Notes under the pieces: model-generated
What the model saw: only the letters and a program-made list of their open reading frames with translations
Database searches by the model: none
Told to the model about the DNA's origin: nothing
Shown: positions 1 through 6,495 of the stretch, one piece after another
Layout of the letters: each line of letters opens with the position of its first letter
Position numbering within the stretch: the first letter of the stretch is position 1
Made by a program: the position numbers and the translations under genes
NCBI GenBank assembly: GCA_905233795.1
Contig: CAJOFP010000159.1
Location: forward strand, 1 to 7,714
Direction of reading: 5' to 3'
From: an uncultured Oscillibacter sp.
GTDB lineage: Bacteria > Bacillota > Clostridia > Oscillospirales > Oscillospiraceae
Length of the DNA stretch: 7,714 bases

Positions 1-21
1 TAATATTTAATATTAATAATA

Positions 22-1251
22 TCACACTTTTCCCAGCGATTCACGCAGTTTTACGGCTACGGCGTCCAGAAATTCCTCACTGTTTACGATTTTAAATTCA
101 AATCCCGGTTCGACAAGGCGCGACAAGTCCCCTGTCATAATACCGCTTTTCAGCGTATTCAGACTGGCGGCTTCCAGTTGATCCCCGAACGCCGCCAAAT
201 CCGGCAAATTGTCCAGCTGTCCGCGTTTGCGCAACGCGCCCGACCACGCGAAAATCGTCGCCATCGGATTTGTAGACGTCTTTTCGCCGTTGCGATAGCG
301 ATAATAATGCTTTGTGACAGTACCGTGAGCCGCCTCAAATTCACATACGCCGTCGGGCGAGACTAAAACTGAAGTCATCATGGCGAGAGAACCAAACGCC
401 GTGGCGACCATATCGCTCATGACATCGCCGTCATAATTTTTCAACGCCCAGATAAATCCGCCCTCAGACCGCACGGCGCGGGCTACAGCGTCGTCAATCA
501 GCGTATAGAAATAAACCAAGCCCAGATTCTCGAATTTTTCACGATAGCGCGTTTGATATTCCTCTTCAAAAATTTCTTTGAAAGCGCCGTCGTAAATTTT
601 AGAAATCGTGTCTTTGCAAGAGAACCACAAATCCTGTTTCGTATCCAGCGCGTACTCAAAACAGCTCCGGGCGAAATTTCTGATACTTTTTTCCGTGTTA
701 TGCTGCGCCAGCCATACGGCGGAACCGTCTGACTTGTAGACATCAAGCGTCTGTTCCGCGCCGCTTTCGCCTATAAAATACAGTTTGGCGACGCCGGCTT
801 CATTTGTCCGCAAATCCACGGCTTTGTATATATCCCCGTAAGCGTGACGGGCAATCGTAATCGGCGCTTTCCAAGAGCTGACGACAGGATGAATAAACGG
901 CAGTAAAATCGGCGCCCGGAACGCTGTCCCGTCCAGAATCGCCCGGATCGTCCCGTTGGGAGACTTCCATTGTTCCGTGAGTTCCGGATATTCTTCCATA
1001 CGCTGTTTATTGGGCGTAATCGTCGCGCACTTGACGCCCACGCCCAGACGTTTTGTCGCGTTCGCGGCGTCAATCGTAACCTGATCTTTCGTCGCGTTGC
1101 GATTTAATAAACTTAAATCATAATATTCCGTTTTCAAATCCACAAACGGAAGAATTAATTTTTCTTTAATCCAGCCCCAGAGAATACGGGTCATCTCGTC
1201 CCCGTCCATCTCCACGACAGGCGTCGTCATTTTGATTTTCATATTCTCCAT
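22..1251 (-). CDS. icd: NADP-dependent isocitrate dehydrogenase (dimeric, eukaryote-like type)
   Basis: Oxidises isocitrate to 2-oxoglutarate and CO2 with reduction of NADP in the cytoplasm, supplying carbon skeletons for glutamate. The 409-residue product is full length for the homodimeric type II family that includes human IDH1. Visible signatures: MDGDEMTR near residues 15-22; the substrate motif SPNGTIR (97-103), with Ser97, Asn99, Arg103 and then Arg112; RHAYGDIY (135-142), carrying the Arg and catalytic Tyr; Lys213 in SCKDTI; the metal ligands Asp253, Asp276 and Asp280 in LIDD and NYDGDVMSD; and the cofactor loop AAHGTVTKHY (307-316), where a Lys-His pair replaces the Arg-His of IDH1, which is compatible with NADP. 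I chose the ATG at 1251 because GGGAGG lies 8 nt upstream of it; the ATG at 1257 is only 2 nt from that site and would add Met-Gly. It has its own promoter and no visible terminator within the window. NADP rather than NAD preference is inferred from the family. Confidence 0.95.
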   Translation of the reverse strand: MENMKIKMTTPVVEMDGDEMTRILWGWIKEKLILPFVDLKTEYYDLSLLNRNATKDQVTIDAANATKRLGVGVKCATITPNKQRMEEYPELTEQWKSPNGTIRAILDGTAFRAPILLPFIHPVVSSWKAPITIARHAYGDIYKAVDLRTNEAGVAKLYFIGESGAEQTLDVYKSDGSAVWLAQHNTEKSIRNFARSCFEYALDTKQDLWFSCKDTISKIYDGAFKEIFEEEYQTRYREKFENLGLVYFYTLIDDAVARAVRSEGGFIWALKNYDGDVMSDMVATAFGSLAMMTSVLVSPDGVCEFEAAHGTVTKHYYRYRNGEKTSTNPMATIFAWSGALRKRGQLDNLPDLAAFGDQLEAASLNTLKSGIMTGDLSRLVEPGFEFKIVNSEEFLDAVAVKLRESLGKV

Positions 1252-1259
1252 ACCCATAT

Positions 1260-1265
1260 CCTCCC
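1260..1265 (-). promoter_or_regulatory. Ribosome binding site deciding the icd start
   Basis: GGGAGG on the minus strand. It is 8 nt from the ATG at 1251 but only 2 nt from the ATG at 1257, so initiation at 1251 is favoured. Confidence 0.7.
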
Positions 1266-1353
1266 GCTTTTATGCTATTTTTATTAAATTTTTATAAATT
1301 TTATATTTTATATTAATTTTATATCATTTTTATACGCGATATTTTGAAAACAT

Positions 1354-1381
1354 ATCATAGCACAAAGCGGCGGGATTGCAA
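1354..1381 (-). promoter_or_regulatory. Sigma-A-type promoter of icd
   Basis: Minus strand: -35 TTGCAA (1381-1376), a 16-bp spacer, and -10 TATGAT (1359-1354) preceded by TG one base away (extended -10). Transcription would start near 1347 and leave an A/T-rich leader of about 95 nt before icd. The GC-containing spacer stands out from the surrounding A/T-only DNA. This suggests icd is not simply read through from the synthetase gene upstream. Confidence 0.6.
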
Positions 1382-1472
1382 GCCTGAATGAATATTATTT
1401 TTATATTATTATCTAAAATTGTATAAATATAACAAAATAAAATATAATATGCGCCCAAAATTTACGAAAAAT

Positions 1473-3503
1473 TCAGACGGAGAACAGCAATTCCGAATAG
1501 ACCGGGAAAGGCCAATCCTGTTTATCTGTCAGAAGCTCCAGCCGATCCGCGTATGTCCGCGCCTCTTTCATGTGCGGCAGTAAATTTTCATGACAGTATA
1601 CCATAGCCCGCGTCGGATCGTCCGGGAGATTTTCTAAATCCTGTTCTAAAATTTTACAGGCTTGAAACAGCGCGTCCGTTAATCCGGATATTTCCCGCGC
1701 CGTTTCGCTCTCGTACTCGTGAGAAAATCCGGCTTTTTGTTTATATCCCGCCCGGACGCATAATTTCTCCGCGAATCCCGACACGGCAGGCAAAATCTCA
1801 TGACGGATCATATCAATCATTGTGTTGGCTTCTATCGATAAAACCGCCGTGTAATTCTCTATATGAATCTCGGCGCGGGCGTTGATTTCCTCACGCGTAT
1901 AAATCCCGTGCCGGACGAATAAATCTATATTTTTCCCCGCCGTATACATGGGCAAGGCGTCGGCGGCTGAAGCGAAGTTAGACAATCCCCGGCGTTCCGC
2001 CTCTTGAATCCACGCGTCATCGTATCCGTTGCCGTTAAATATAATTCTCTGGTGTTCCGTAAATACGCGTTTAATCAACGCGTTCAGCGCGTTTTGAAAA
2101 TCATTTATATTTTGCTCTAACTCATCGGCGAATTGCCGTAATTCTTCCGCCATAATCGTATTTAACGCGATATTCGGTCCCGAAACGGATTGTGACGAAC
2201 CCAACATGCGAAACTCGAATTTATTTCCCGTAAACGCCATTGGACTTGTGCGGTTTCTGTCCGTCGTATCCTGCGGGATTGTTGGCAACACGTCCACGCC
2301 GATTTGCAATTCACGATTTCCGACATGACTGAAATCTTTTTCATGAATAATCGCGTCCACGACGCCGCCCAGTTCGTCGCCCAAAAATACGGATAATACA
2401 GCCGGCGGCGCCTCCTGCGCCCCCAATCTGTGATCATTGCCCGGAAAGGCGACAGTAGCGCGCAAAAAATCCTGATAATCATCCACGCCTTTTAAAAACG
2501 CGGCCAAAAATAATAAAAATCTCGCGTTTTTACCGGGCGTCGAACCGGGTTTGAATAAATTTTCCCCGGTGTCCGTACTCAATGACCAGTTGTCATGCTT
2601 GCCGGAACCGTTCACGCCCGCGAACGGCTTTTCATGTAACAGGCATACAAGATTATGCCGCTCGGCGACTTTTTTCATGATTTCCATGACAAGCTGATTC
2701 TGATCGCAAGCCGTGTTAGCGTCCGTGTAAATCGGCGCCATCTCATGCTGTGACGGCGCGACTTCGTTATGCTTTGTTTTAGATAAAACGCCCACCGCCC
2801 ACAGGCTTTCATCCAGATCGCGCATATACGCCGCCACACGGGGACGAATCGCGCCATAATAATGATCGTCCAGTTCCTGACCCCTTGGCGGCTTCGCGCC
2901 AAATAAAGTCCGGCCCGTCATTCTTAAATCTTTACGCTTGTTATATAAATCCCTGTCAATTAAAAAATATTCCTGCTCCGCGCCGACTTGCGTTATTACA
3001 CGCCGGGTTTTATCGTCGCCGAACAAGCGTAAAATCCGCACCGCCTGCCGCGATACTTCATCCATAGAACGCAATAACGGCGTTTTCTTATCCAGCGCGT
3101 GACCGGAATATGAACAAAAAATCGTCGGAATACAAAGCGAATTTTCTTTGATAAACGCGAACGCCGTAGGGTCCCAAGCCGTATACCCCCGCGCCTCAAA
3201 CGTCGCCCGCAATCCGCCTGACGGGAATGACGACGCGTCCGGTTCGCCCCGGACCAGTTCATTCCCGGAAAATTCCATTAAAATTTTCCCGTCCCCAACC
3301 GGGCTGATAAAACTTTCATGTTTTTCCGCCGTGACGCCGGTCATGGGCTGAAACCAATGCGTATAATGCGTCGCGCCTTTTTCAACAGCCCATTGTTTCA
3401 TCGCCTCGGCAATTTCGTTCGCCGTGTCCAAGCCTAACGGCGTCCCGTTCGTCACACAGGATTTCCACGCCTTATAAGACGCCGACGAAAGCCGCTCTTT
3501 CAT
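1473..3503 (-). CDS. glnN: Glutamine synthetase type III
   Basis: ATP-dependent synthesis of glutamine from glutamate and ammonia in the cytoplasm; the family forms large dodecamers. The 676 residues from the first in-frame ATG carry the GSIII hallmarks: ATHYTHWFQPMTG (about 40-52), GEPDASSFPSGGLRATFEARGYTAWDPT (about 86-113), the catalytic VGAEQEYFL block, KTKHNEVAPSQHE, the HEKPFAGVNGSGKHDNWS loop with Glu, Gly and His ligands, PGNDHRLGAQEAPPA, and DTTDRNRTSPMAFTGNKFEFRMLGSS with the catalytic Arg and Glu. The C-terminus ends in SELLFSV, typical of clostridial GSIII. The conserved N-terminus (FGSLVF followed by MKERL) lies in the same frame upstream of this ATG, so 3503 is probably not the true start; the ATG at 3503 also lacks a good ribosome binding site. 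Length with the extension, about 700 residues, matches the family. I see no intrinsic terminator after the stop. Confidence 0.95.
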   Translation of the reverse strand: MKERLSSASYKAWKSCVTNGTPLGLDTANEIAEAMKQWAVEKGATHYTHWFQPMTGVTAEKHESFISPVGDGKILMEFSGNELVRGEPDASSFPSGGLRATFEARGYTAWDPTAFAFIKENSLCIPTIFCSYSGHALDKKTPLLRSMDEVSRQAVRILRLFGDDKTRRVITQVGAEQEYFLIDRDLYNKRKDLRMTGRTLFGAKPPRGQELDDHYYGAIRPRVAAYMRDLDESLWAVGVLSKTKHNEVAPSQHEMAPIYTDANTACDQNQLVMEIMKKVAERHNLVCLLHEKPFAGVNGSGKHDNWSLSTDTGENLFKPGSTPGKNARFLLFLAAFLKGVDDYQDFLRATVAFPGNDHRLGAQEAPPAVLSVFLGDELGGVVDAIIHEKDFSHVGNRELQIGVDVLPTIPQDTTDRNRTSPMAFTGNKFEFRMLGSSQSVSGPNIALNTIMAEELRQFADELEQNINDFQNALNALIKRVFTEHQRIIFNGNGYDDAWIQEAERRGLSNFASAADALPMYTAGKNIDLFVRHGIYTREEINARAEIHIENYTAVLSIEANTMIDMIRHEILPAVSGFAEKLCVRAGYKQKAGFSHEYESETAREISGLTDALFQACKILEQDLENLPDDPTRAMVYCHENLLPHMKEARTYADRLELLTDKQDWPFPVYSELLFSV

Positions 3504-3583
3504 AGTTCTTTCGTCAAATACCAGACTGCCGAATAACTCCGGAAGTTTTTTCGATTCCGGCTTATAATTACAAATTTCATCAT
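3504..3583 (-). other. Upstream in-frame N-terminal coding of glutamine synthetase III without a standard start codon
   Basis: Reading upstream of 3503 in the synthetase frame gives LPELFGSLVFDERT joined to MKERLSS, the conserved N-terminal sequence of GSIII. The frame stays open back to a TAG at 3743-3741 but contains no ATG, GTG or TTG; the only near-cognate codons are ATT (3575-3573), several ATA/ATC and a CTG (3524-3522). ATGs at 3610, 3583 and 3580 lie in the neighbouring frame, which reads MMKFVIISRNRKN and, unshifted, ends at a TGA (3502-3500) overlapping the ATG at 3503. The protein therefore starts at a non-standard codon, arises by a -1 frameshift, is translated only from 3503, or the sequence has an indel here. 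Confidence 0.75.
3545..3551 (-). other. Candidate -1 slippery heptamer at the start of glnN
   Basis: The minus strand reads A-AAA-AAC in exactly the register set by the ATGs at 3583/3580 (codons CGA AAA AAC). A -1 slip re-reads the last C as CTT and enters the synthetase frame at LPELFGSLVF. The heptamer lies in the 10-nt loop of a perfect 6-bp inverted repeat, CCGGAA (3560-3555) with TTCCGG (3544-3539). No Shine-Dalgarno-like stimulator is evident upstream. A homopolymer indel of the same A6 run is an equally simple explanation. Confidence 0.35.
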
Positions 3584-3683
3584 TTTCACGCGTTTGATTA
3601 TCAAAATCATACGATTTATTATTATAAAAACAAGAGGGGATTTTAGATTGTAATCCGTTCGCTTTGTTTGATATTTTGACGAT

Positions 3684-3712
3684 TTGACGAAAATTTATAA
3701 ATTTTTTATAAA
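3684..3712 (+). promoter_or_regulatory. Possible upstream promoter of the nitroreductase gene
   Basis: TTGACG (3684-3689), a 17-bp spacer and TATAAA (3707-3712), giving a start near 3719. It lies just upstream of a second, better -10 match and may form a tandem pair with it. Confidence 0.4.
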
Positions 3713-3718
3713 AAAAGA

Positions 3719-3747
3719 TTGAAAATATTACGCGTATTCGCTATAAT
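3719..3747 (+). promoter_or_regulatory. Sigma-A-type promoter of the nitroreductase gene
   Basis: TTGAAA (3719-3724), a 17-bp spacer and a perfect TATAAT (3742-3747). Transcription would begin near 3754, leaving a leader of about 73 nt. The gene itself has AAAGGGGG 7 nt before its ATG. Confidence 0.6.
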
Positions 3748-3753
3748 AACCAA
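3725..3753 (-). promoter_or_regulatory. Possible glnN promoter
   Basis: Minus strand: TTGGTT (3753-3748), a 17-bp spacer, and TAATAT (3730-3725). The predicted start near 3718 would give a leader of about 135 nt to the ATG pair at 3583/3580. The -10 is imperfect and the region is A/T-rich, so chance matches are likely. It overlaps the opposing promoter at 3719-3747. Confidence 0.35.
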
Positions 3754-3826
3754 AAGATAAATATATAAATAAAAGTAGATATAAATTTTAGTTTATTATA
3801 TTAATATTTATAAAGGGGGCTTTATC

Positions 3827-4474
3827 ATGAAATCGGAAAAAATCATGGAATTGATAAAATCGCGTCACAGCGTCCGGCAGTATCTGGACAAAAAAATACC
3901 GGAAGATATAAGATTGCTATTAAATAAATATACGGCTGAATTAAATCACAAAAGCGGATTGAATATCCAGATTATATATGACGAACCGGATTGCTTTAAT
4001 TCCCGTAAGGCGCATTACGGCAAATTCGAGAACTGCGCGAATTCGAATAATCTTGACGAAAAATGTGGATTTTACGGGGAAGCGCTTGTCTTAAAGGCGC
4101 AAGAATTGGGATTAAATACCTGCTGGGTCGCGCTGACGCATGGCAAAAGCAAAGCGATTGTCGCCGACGATGAGATTGAAGTAATTATTATCGCGCTTGG
4201 GTACGGCAAGACGCAAGGCGCGGCGCGTAAAAGCAAATCGGCGTCGGATGTGAGCGATATTGCGGACAATTCCCCCGAATGGTATAAAAACGGCGTCGCT
4301 GCGGCGTTACTGGCTCCGACGGCGATTAATCAGCAAAATTTTAAATTTAAACGCGAGGGCGATAAGATTTCCGTGAAAACCGGATTGATTGGCCCCTGTT
4401 TAAAAATTGATCTCGGCATTATTAAATATCATTTTGAAATCGGCGCGGGAAAAAATAATTTCAAGTGGGCGTAA
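3827..4474 (+). CDS. Small nitroreductase-fold protein (TM1586-type nitroreductase family)
   Basis: Probable FMN-binding, NAD(P)H-linked oxidoreductase of unknown substrate, 215 residues, no signal peptide or membrane segment. The N-terminal SRHSVRQY (about 12-19) is the flavin-phosphate motif of the nitroreductase fold. EKCGFYGEALVLKAQELGLNTCWVALTHGKSK, ALGYGKTQG, KSKS, SPEWYKNGVAAALLAPTAINQQNFKF and the C-terminal KIDLGIIKYHFEIGAG match, as I remember them, the compact two-half nitroreductases annotated as TM1586-type. Compared with those, it seems to lack about ten residues after YGKFEN, where a strand like NYIALVG is usual, and a few residues before VIIIALGYG. AAAGGGGG 7 nt before the ATG supports the start. 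It is a single-gene unit: promoters upstream and a strong terminator 20 nt after the stop. The family assignment is firm; the function is not known. Confidence 0.8.
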   Translation: MKSEKIMELIKSRHSVRQYLDKKIPEDIRLLLNKYTAELNHKSGLNIQIIYDEPDCFNSRKAHYGKFENCANSNNLDEKCGFYGEALVLKAQELGLNTCWVALTHGKSKAIVADDEIEVIIIALGYGKTQGAARKSKSASDVSDIADNSPEWYKNGVAAALLAPTAINQQNFKFKREGDKISVKTGLIGPCLKIDLGIIKYHFEIGAGKNNFKWA

Positions 4475-4493
4475 AAATATAAAAACGGGTATA

Positions 4494-4529
4494 GGCGGTC
4501 TTGCTTAACCGTAAGACCGCCGATTTTTT
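4494..4529 (+). terminator. Intrinsic terminator after the nitroreductase gene
   Basis: GGCGGTCTT (4494-4502) pairs perfectly with AAGACCGCC (4513-4521). A G-U and a C-G pair extend the stem to 11 bp around the loop TTAACC. GA and six T residues follow. It is the only convincing rho-independent terminator in the window. Confidence 0.92.
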
Positions 4530-4531
4530 AC

Positions 4532-4561
4532 TTGCAATATTTACAATATAATATTTATAAT
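4532..4561 (+). promoter_or_regulatory. Promoter of the DUF554 gene
   Basis: TTGCAA (4532-4537), an 18-bp spacer and a perfect TATAAT (4556-4561), immediately after the terminator. The expected start is near 4568, so the mRNA would begin at or within a few bases of the region where the protein's conserved N-terminus begins and would have almost no leader. The A/T-rich context lowers confidence. Confidence 0.5.
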
Positions 4562-4566
4562 ATAAA

Positions 4567-4629
4567 ATAAGTATAATCAACGGCGCGGGTATCGCGGCGG
4601 GCGGATTAATCGGTCATTTCGCGGGAAAA
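4567..4629 (+). other. Upstream in-frame coding of the DUF554 first helix, no standard start
   Basis: Codons from 4567 read I-S-I-I-N-G-A-G-I-A-A-G-G-L-I-G and continue to the TTG at 4630. The Gly-rich helix matches the usual N-terminal segment of DUF554 proteins (typically Met-Gly-x-Ile-Ile-Asn). No ATG occurs in any plus-strand frame between 4530 and 4629, and no ribosome binding site is visible. Non-standard initiation, point loss of the start, or a truncation are all possible. Confidence 0.7.
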
Positions 4630-5262
4630 TTGTTTCGGGAAAAACAACAGGACGCGTTGACAAAAGCGTGTGGAATCAGCGTGCTTTTTATCGCAATCGC
4701 GGGCGCGATGGAGAAAATATTACAAATCGACAACGGCGCGTTAAACAGCGGGAAATCTATGTTAATTGTCCTGTGCCTGACGCTTGGCGCGGCGATTGGG
4801 GAATTTATCGATATAGAAAACGGATTTGAAAAATTCGGCGAGTGGCTGAAAATGAAAACGGGAAATAATAAAGACCAGAATTTTGTAAACGCCTTTGTGA
4901 CGGCGTCTCTGACGGTCTGTATCGGCGCCATGACGATTGTAGGCGCGATTCAGGACGGCATATCGGGCGATTATTCTATTTTAGCCGTCAAATCCGTACT
5001 GGATTTGATTATTATCGCCGTTATGACTTCATCTATGGGGAAAGGCTGCGCCTTTTCCGCGATTCCCGTTTTAATCGTCGAGGGCGCTATTACGCTTTTA
5101 GCCCGTTTTATCGCGCCGATTATAACGCCTTTGGCGATTGATTATTTATCTCTAATCGGCTCTATTTTAATTTTTTGCGTCGGCGTTAATGATGCCCGCC
5201 ATGTTATTCGCTATCTTCGCGGCGTATTTGCCGTGGGAATTTTAATTCATAATTTAAATTAA
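4630..5262 (+). CDS. DUF554 family membrane protein, start uncertain
   Basis: Multi-pass inner-membrane protein of the DUF554 family (relatives include B. subtilis YdfK and E. coli YqgA); substrate unknown, transport is only a guess. From the TTG at 4630 the product is 210 residues with hydrophobic segments at about 12-30, 43-60, 89-107, 118-135, 140-162, 174-188 and 196-208. Family signatures are GAAIGEFIDIENG (53-65), GAMTIVGAIQDGISGDYSIL (99-118) and FSAIPVLIVEGAITLLA (142-158). The same frame is open back to a TAA at 4558-4560, and reads IINGAGIAAGGLIGHFAGKLF just upstream. This is the normal first helix of the family, so TTG 4630 would give a protein lacking it. No ATG, GTG or TTG exists in that extension; ATA codons at 4567 and 4573 occupy the place where ATG is expected. 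It converges on sigF with a 13-nt gap and no hairpin between them. Confidence 0.8.
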   Translation: MFREKQQDALTKACGISVLFIAIAGAMEKILQIDNGALNSGKSMLIVLCLTLGAAIGEFIDIENGFEKFGEWLKMKTGNNKDQNFVNAFVTASLTVCIGAMTIVGAIQDGISGDYSILAVKSVLDLIIIAVMTSSMGKGCAFSAIPVLIVEGAITLLARFIAPIITPLAIDYLSLIGSILIFCVGVNDARHVIRYLRGVFAVGILIHNLN

Positions 5263-5275
5263 TATTTAATTTTAA

Positions 5276-5995
5276 TCACGGCGCGATCATTTCACGCAAA
5301 TGACGCAGTCCCCGGCGTTCCAGACGGGAAATCTGTACTTGTGATACATGTAAAATCTTCGCTGTTTTCTCTTGCGTCAATGATTTAAAATAACGCAATA
5401 AAATCGTCATGCGTTCTTTTTCCGGTAAACGATCAATCGCTTCTCTCAACGCGAGACGCTCTATCATGCTTTCTTCCGGCGCGTCCGTGCCTAAAACGCC
5501 CTCTAAAATCAAGCCGTCATCCGTTTCACGCTGTAACGACTCCGGCGTCTCCGTGGCGATTTCAATCCGGGCGATTTCCTCAGGCGGCAATCCCGACGCT
5601 TCGGAAATTTCCGATAAAACCGGTTCGCGTCCATATTCCTGTCGCAGTCTGGCGCGTATATGATATAAATTCATCGCCTGTTCGCGTATGCCGCGCCCGA
5701 CTTTTAACGGCCCGTTGTCGCGTAAAAAACGCCGGATTTCCCCCGCGATTTTCGGGACCGCGTAAGTCGAAAAACAAGTGCCGTATGAGAAATCAAAACC
5801 CCGTATCGCTTTTAAAAAGCCTAAACAGCCTAATTGATATAAATCATCCGGCTCCACGCCGCGCCCCTGATAACGCTGTACCACGCTCCAGATTAAACCC
5901 CGATTTTCCGTCACAACCTGTTCACAGGCGTCTTGATCGCCGTCCTGCGCGGCTTTTAACAGCTCTTGTAAATCCGTTTCCGTACTCGCGGCCAT
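5276..5995 (-). CDS. sigF: RNA polymerase sporulation sigma factor SigF (SpoIIAC)
   Basis: Sigma-70 family factor that directs the first forespore-specific transcription after asymmetric division. The 239 residues show region 2 at about 33-95, with GLIWSVVQRY, EPDDLYQLGCLGFLKAI, FSTYAVPKIAGEIRRFLRD; region 3 around 100-145; and region 4 at about 183-235, with the helix-turn-helix LTQEKTAKILHVSQVQISRLERRGLRHL. Close SigG could look similar, but being the third gene after spoIIAA and spoIIAB identifies it as sigF. I chose the ATG at 5995 because GAGG lies 8 nt before it; the GTG at 6001 is only 2 nt from that site. It follows spoIIAB by about 56 nt. There is no terminator between its stop and the converging DUF554 gene. 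Activity should be controlled after translation by SpoIIAB. Confidence 0.95.
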   Translation of the reverse strand: MAASTETDLQELLKAAQDGDQDACEQVVTENRGLIWSVVQRYQGRGVEPDDLYQLGCLGFLKAIRGFDFSYGTCFSTYAVPKIAGEIRRFLRDNGPLKVGRGIREQAMNLYHIRARLRQEYGREPVLSEISEASGLPPEEIARIEIATETPESLQRETDDGLILEGVLGTDAPEESMIERLALREAIDRLPEKERMTILLRYFKSLTQEKTAKILHVSQVQISRLERRGLRHLREMIAP

Positions 5996-6003
5996 TTTCA
6001 CAA

Positions 6004-6007
6004 CCTC
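6004..6007 (-). promoter_or_regulatory. Ribosome binding site deciding the sigF start
   Basis: GAGG on the minus strand, 8 nt before the ATG at 5995 and only 2 nt before the alternative GTG at 6001. Confidence 0.55.
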
Positions 6008-6051
6008 AATTTTTTCGCGTTTTTATATTTTTTACAATATTTTATAATATT

Positions 6052-6495
6052 TTATAATCTATTGCGCGGGGACAGTCTTTTTCGCATAATGACCGTCGTT
6101 CCCCGTCCCGGCGCGGAACGTATAATTAAACTGTCCATAAAACTTTCCATAATCGTAAAGCCCATGCCGCTCCGTTCCGCGCCGCCGGTGGTGAACATGG
6201 GTTGACGCGCCTGTTCGATATTTTCAATCCCCCGTCCCCGGTCTTTGACCGTCACTTCCAGAAGATTGCCGGTATAAAGCCGCATTGTTAAAATAATTTT
6301 CCCGATCATATCCGGGTAAGCGTGCAAAATCGCGTTCGTGACGGCTTCACTGACAGCGGTTTTTATATCTTCCAGTTCATTCAAAGTCGGGTCCGTCTGC
6401 GCCGTGAAACACGCCGCCGCGCCTCTCGCAAACGCTTCATTACAGCTTAAACCGGGAAATTCCAGTCTCATCTCGTTATAGGCTTTCATTCGCAT
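6052..6495 (-). CDS. spoIIAB: Anti-sigma F factor and serine kinase SpoIIAB
   Basis: Binds and silences SigF and, using ATP, phosphorylates SpoIIAA. The 147 residues match the B. subtilis protein (146) from end to end. The GHKL ATPase motifs are visible: N-box SEAVTNAILHAY (49-60) with Glu50 and Asn54; G1 box DRGRGI (85-90); the lid EQARQPMFTTGGAERSGMGFTIM (94-116); and a closing GTT (132-134). Arg24 in NEAFAR corresponds to B. subtilis Arg20, a contact residue for both SigF and SpoIIAA. GGGGGAG about 8 nt upstream supports the ATG at 6495; a second ATG two codons on is possible. Unlike the overlapping genes in Bacillus, it is separated from spoIIAA by 111 nt of A/T-rich DNA in which I find no convincing promoter or terminator. 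Confidence 0.95.
   Translation of the reverse strand: MRMKAYNEMRLEFPGLSCNEAFARGAAACFTAQTDPTLNELEDIKTAVSEAVTNAILHAYPDMIGKIILTMRLYTGNLLEVTVKDRGRGIENIEQARQPMFTTGGAERSGMGFTIMESFMDSLIIRSAPGRGTTVIMRKRLSPRNRL

Noticed and set aside
1..21. A/T palindrome after icd as a terminator
   Set aside because: Only A/T pairs with no GC stem; it cannot be told from the general spacer composition.
5276..5995. Alternative identification of the sigma factor as SigG
   Set aside because: The proteins are similar, but the spoIIAA-spoIIAB context defines sigF; sigG normally sits elsewhere.
6031..6060. Short tandem repeat of an ATAATATTTT-like unit between sigF and spoIIAB
   Set aside because: Only about two copies in low-complexity A/T DNA; similar strings occur in every spacer of the window.
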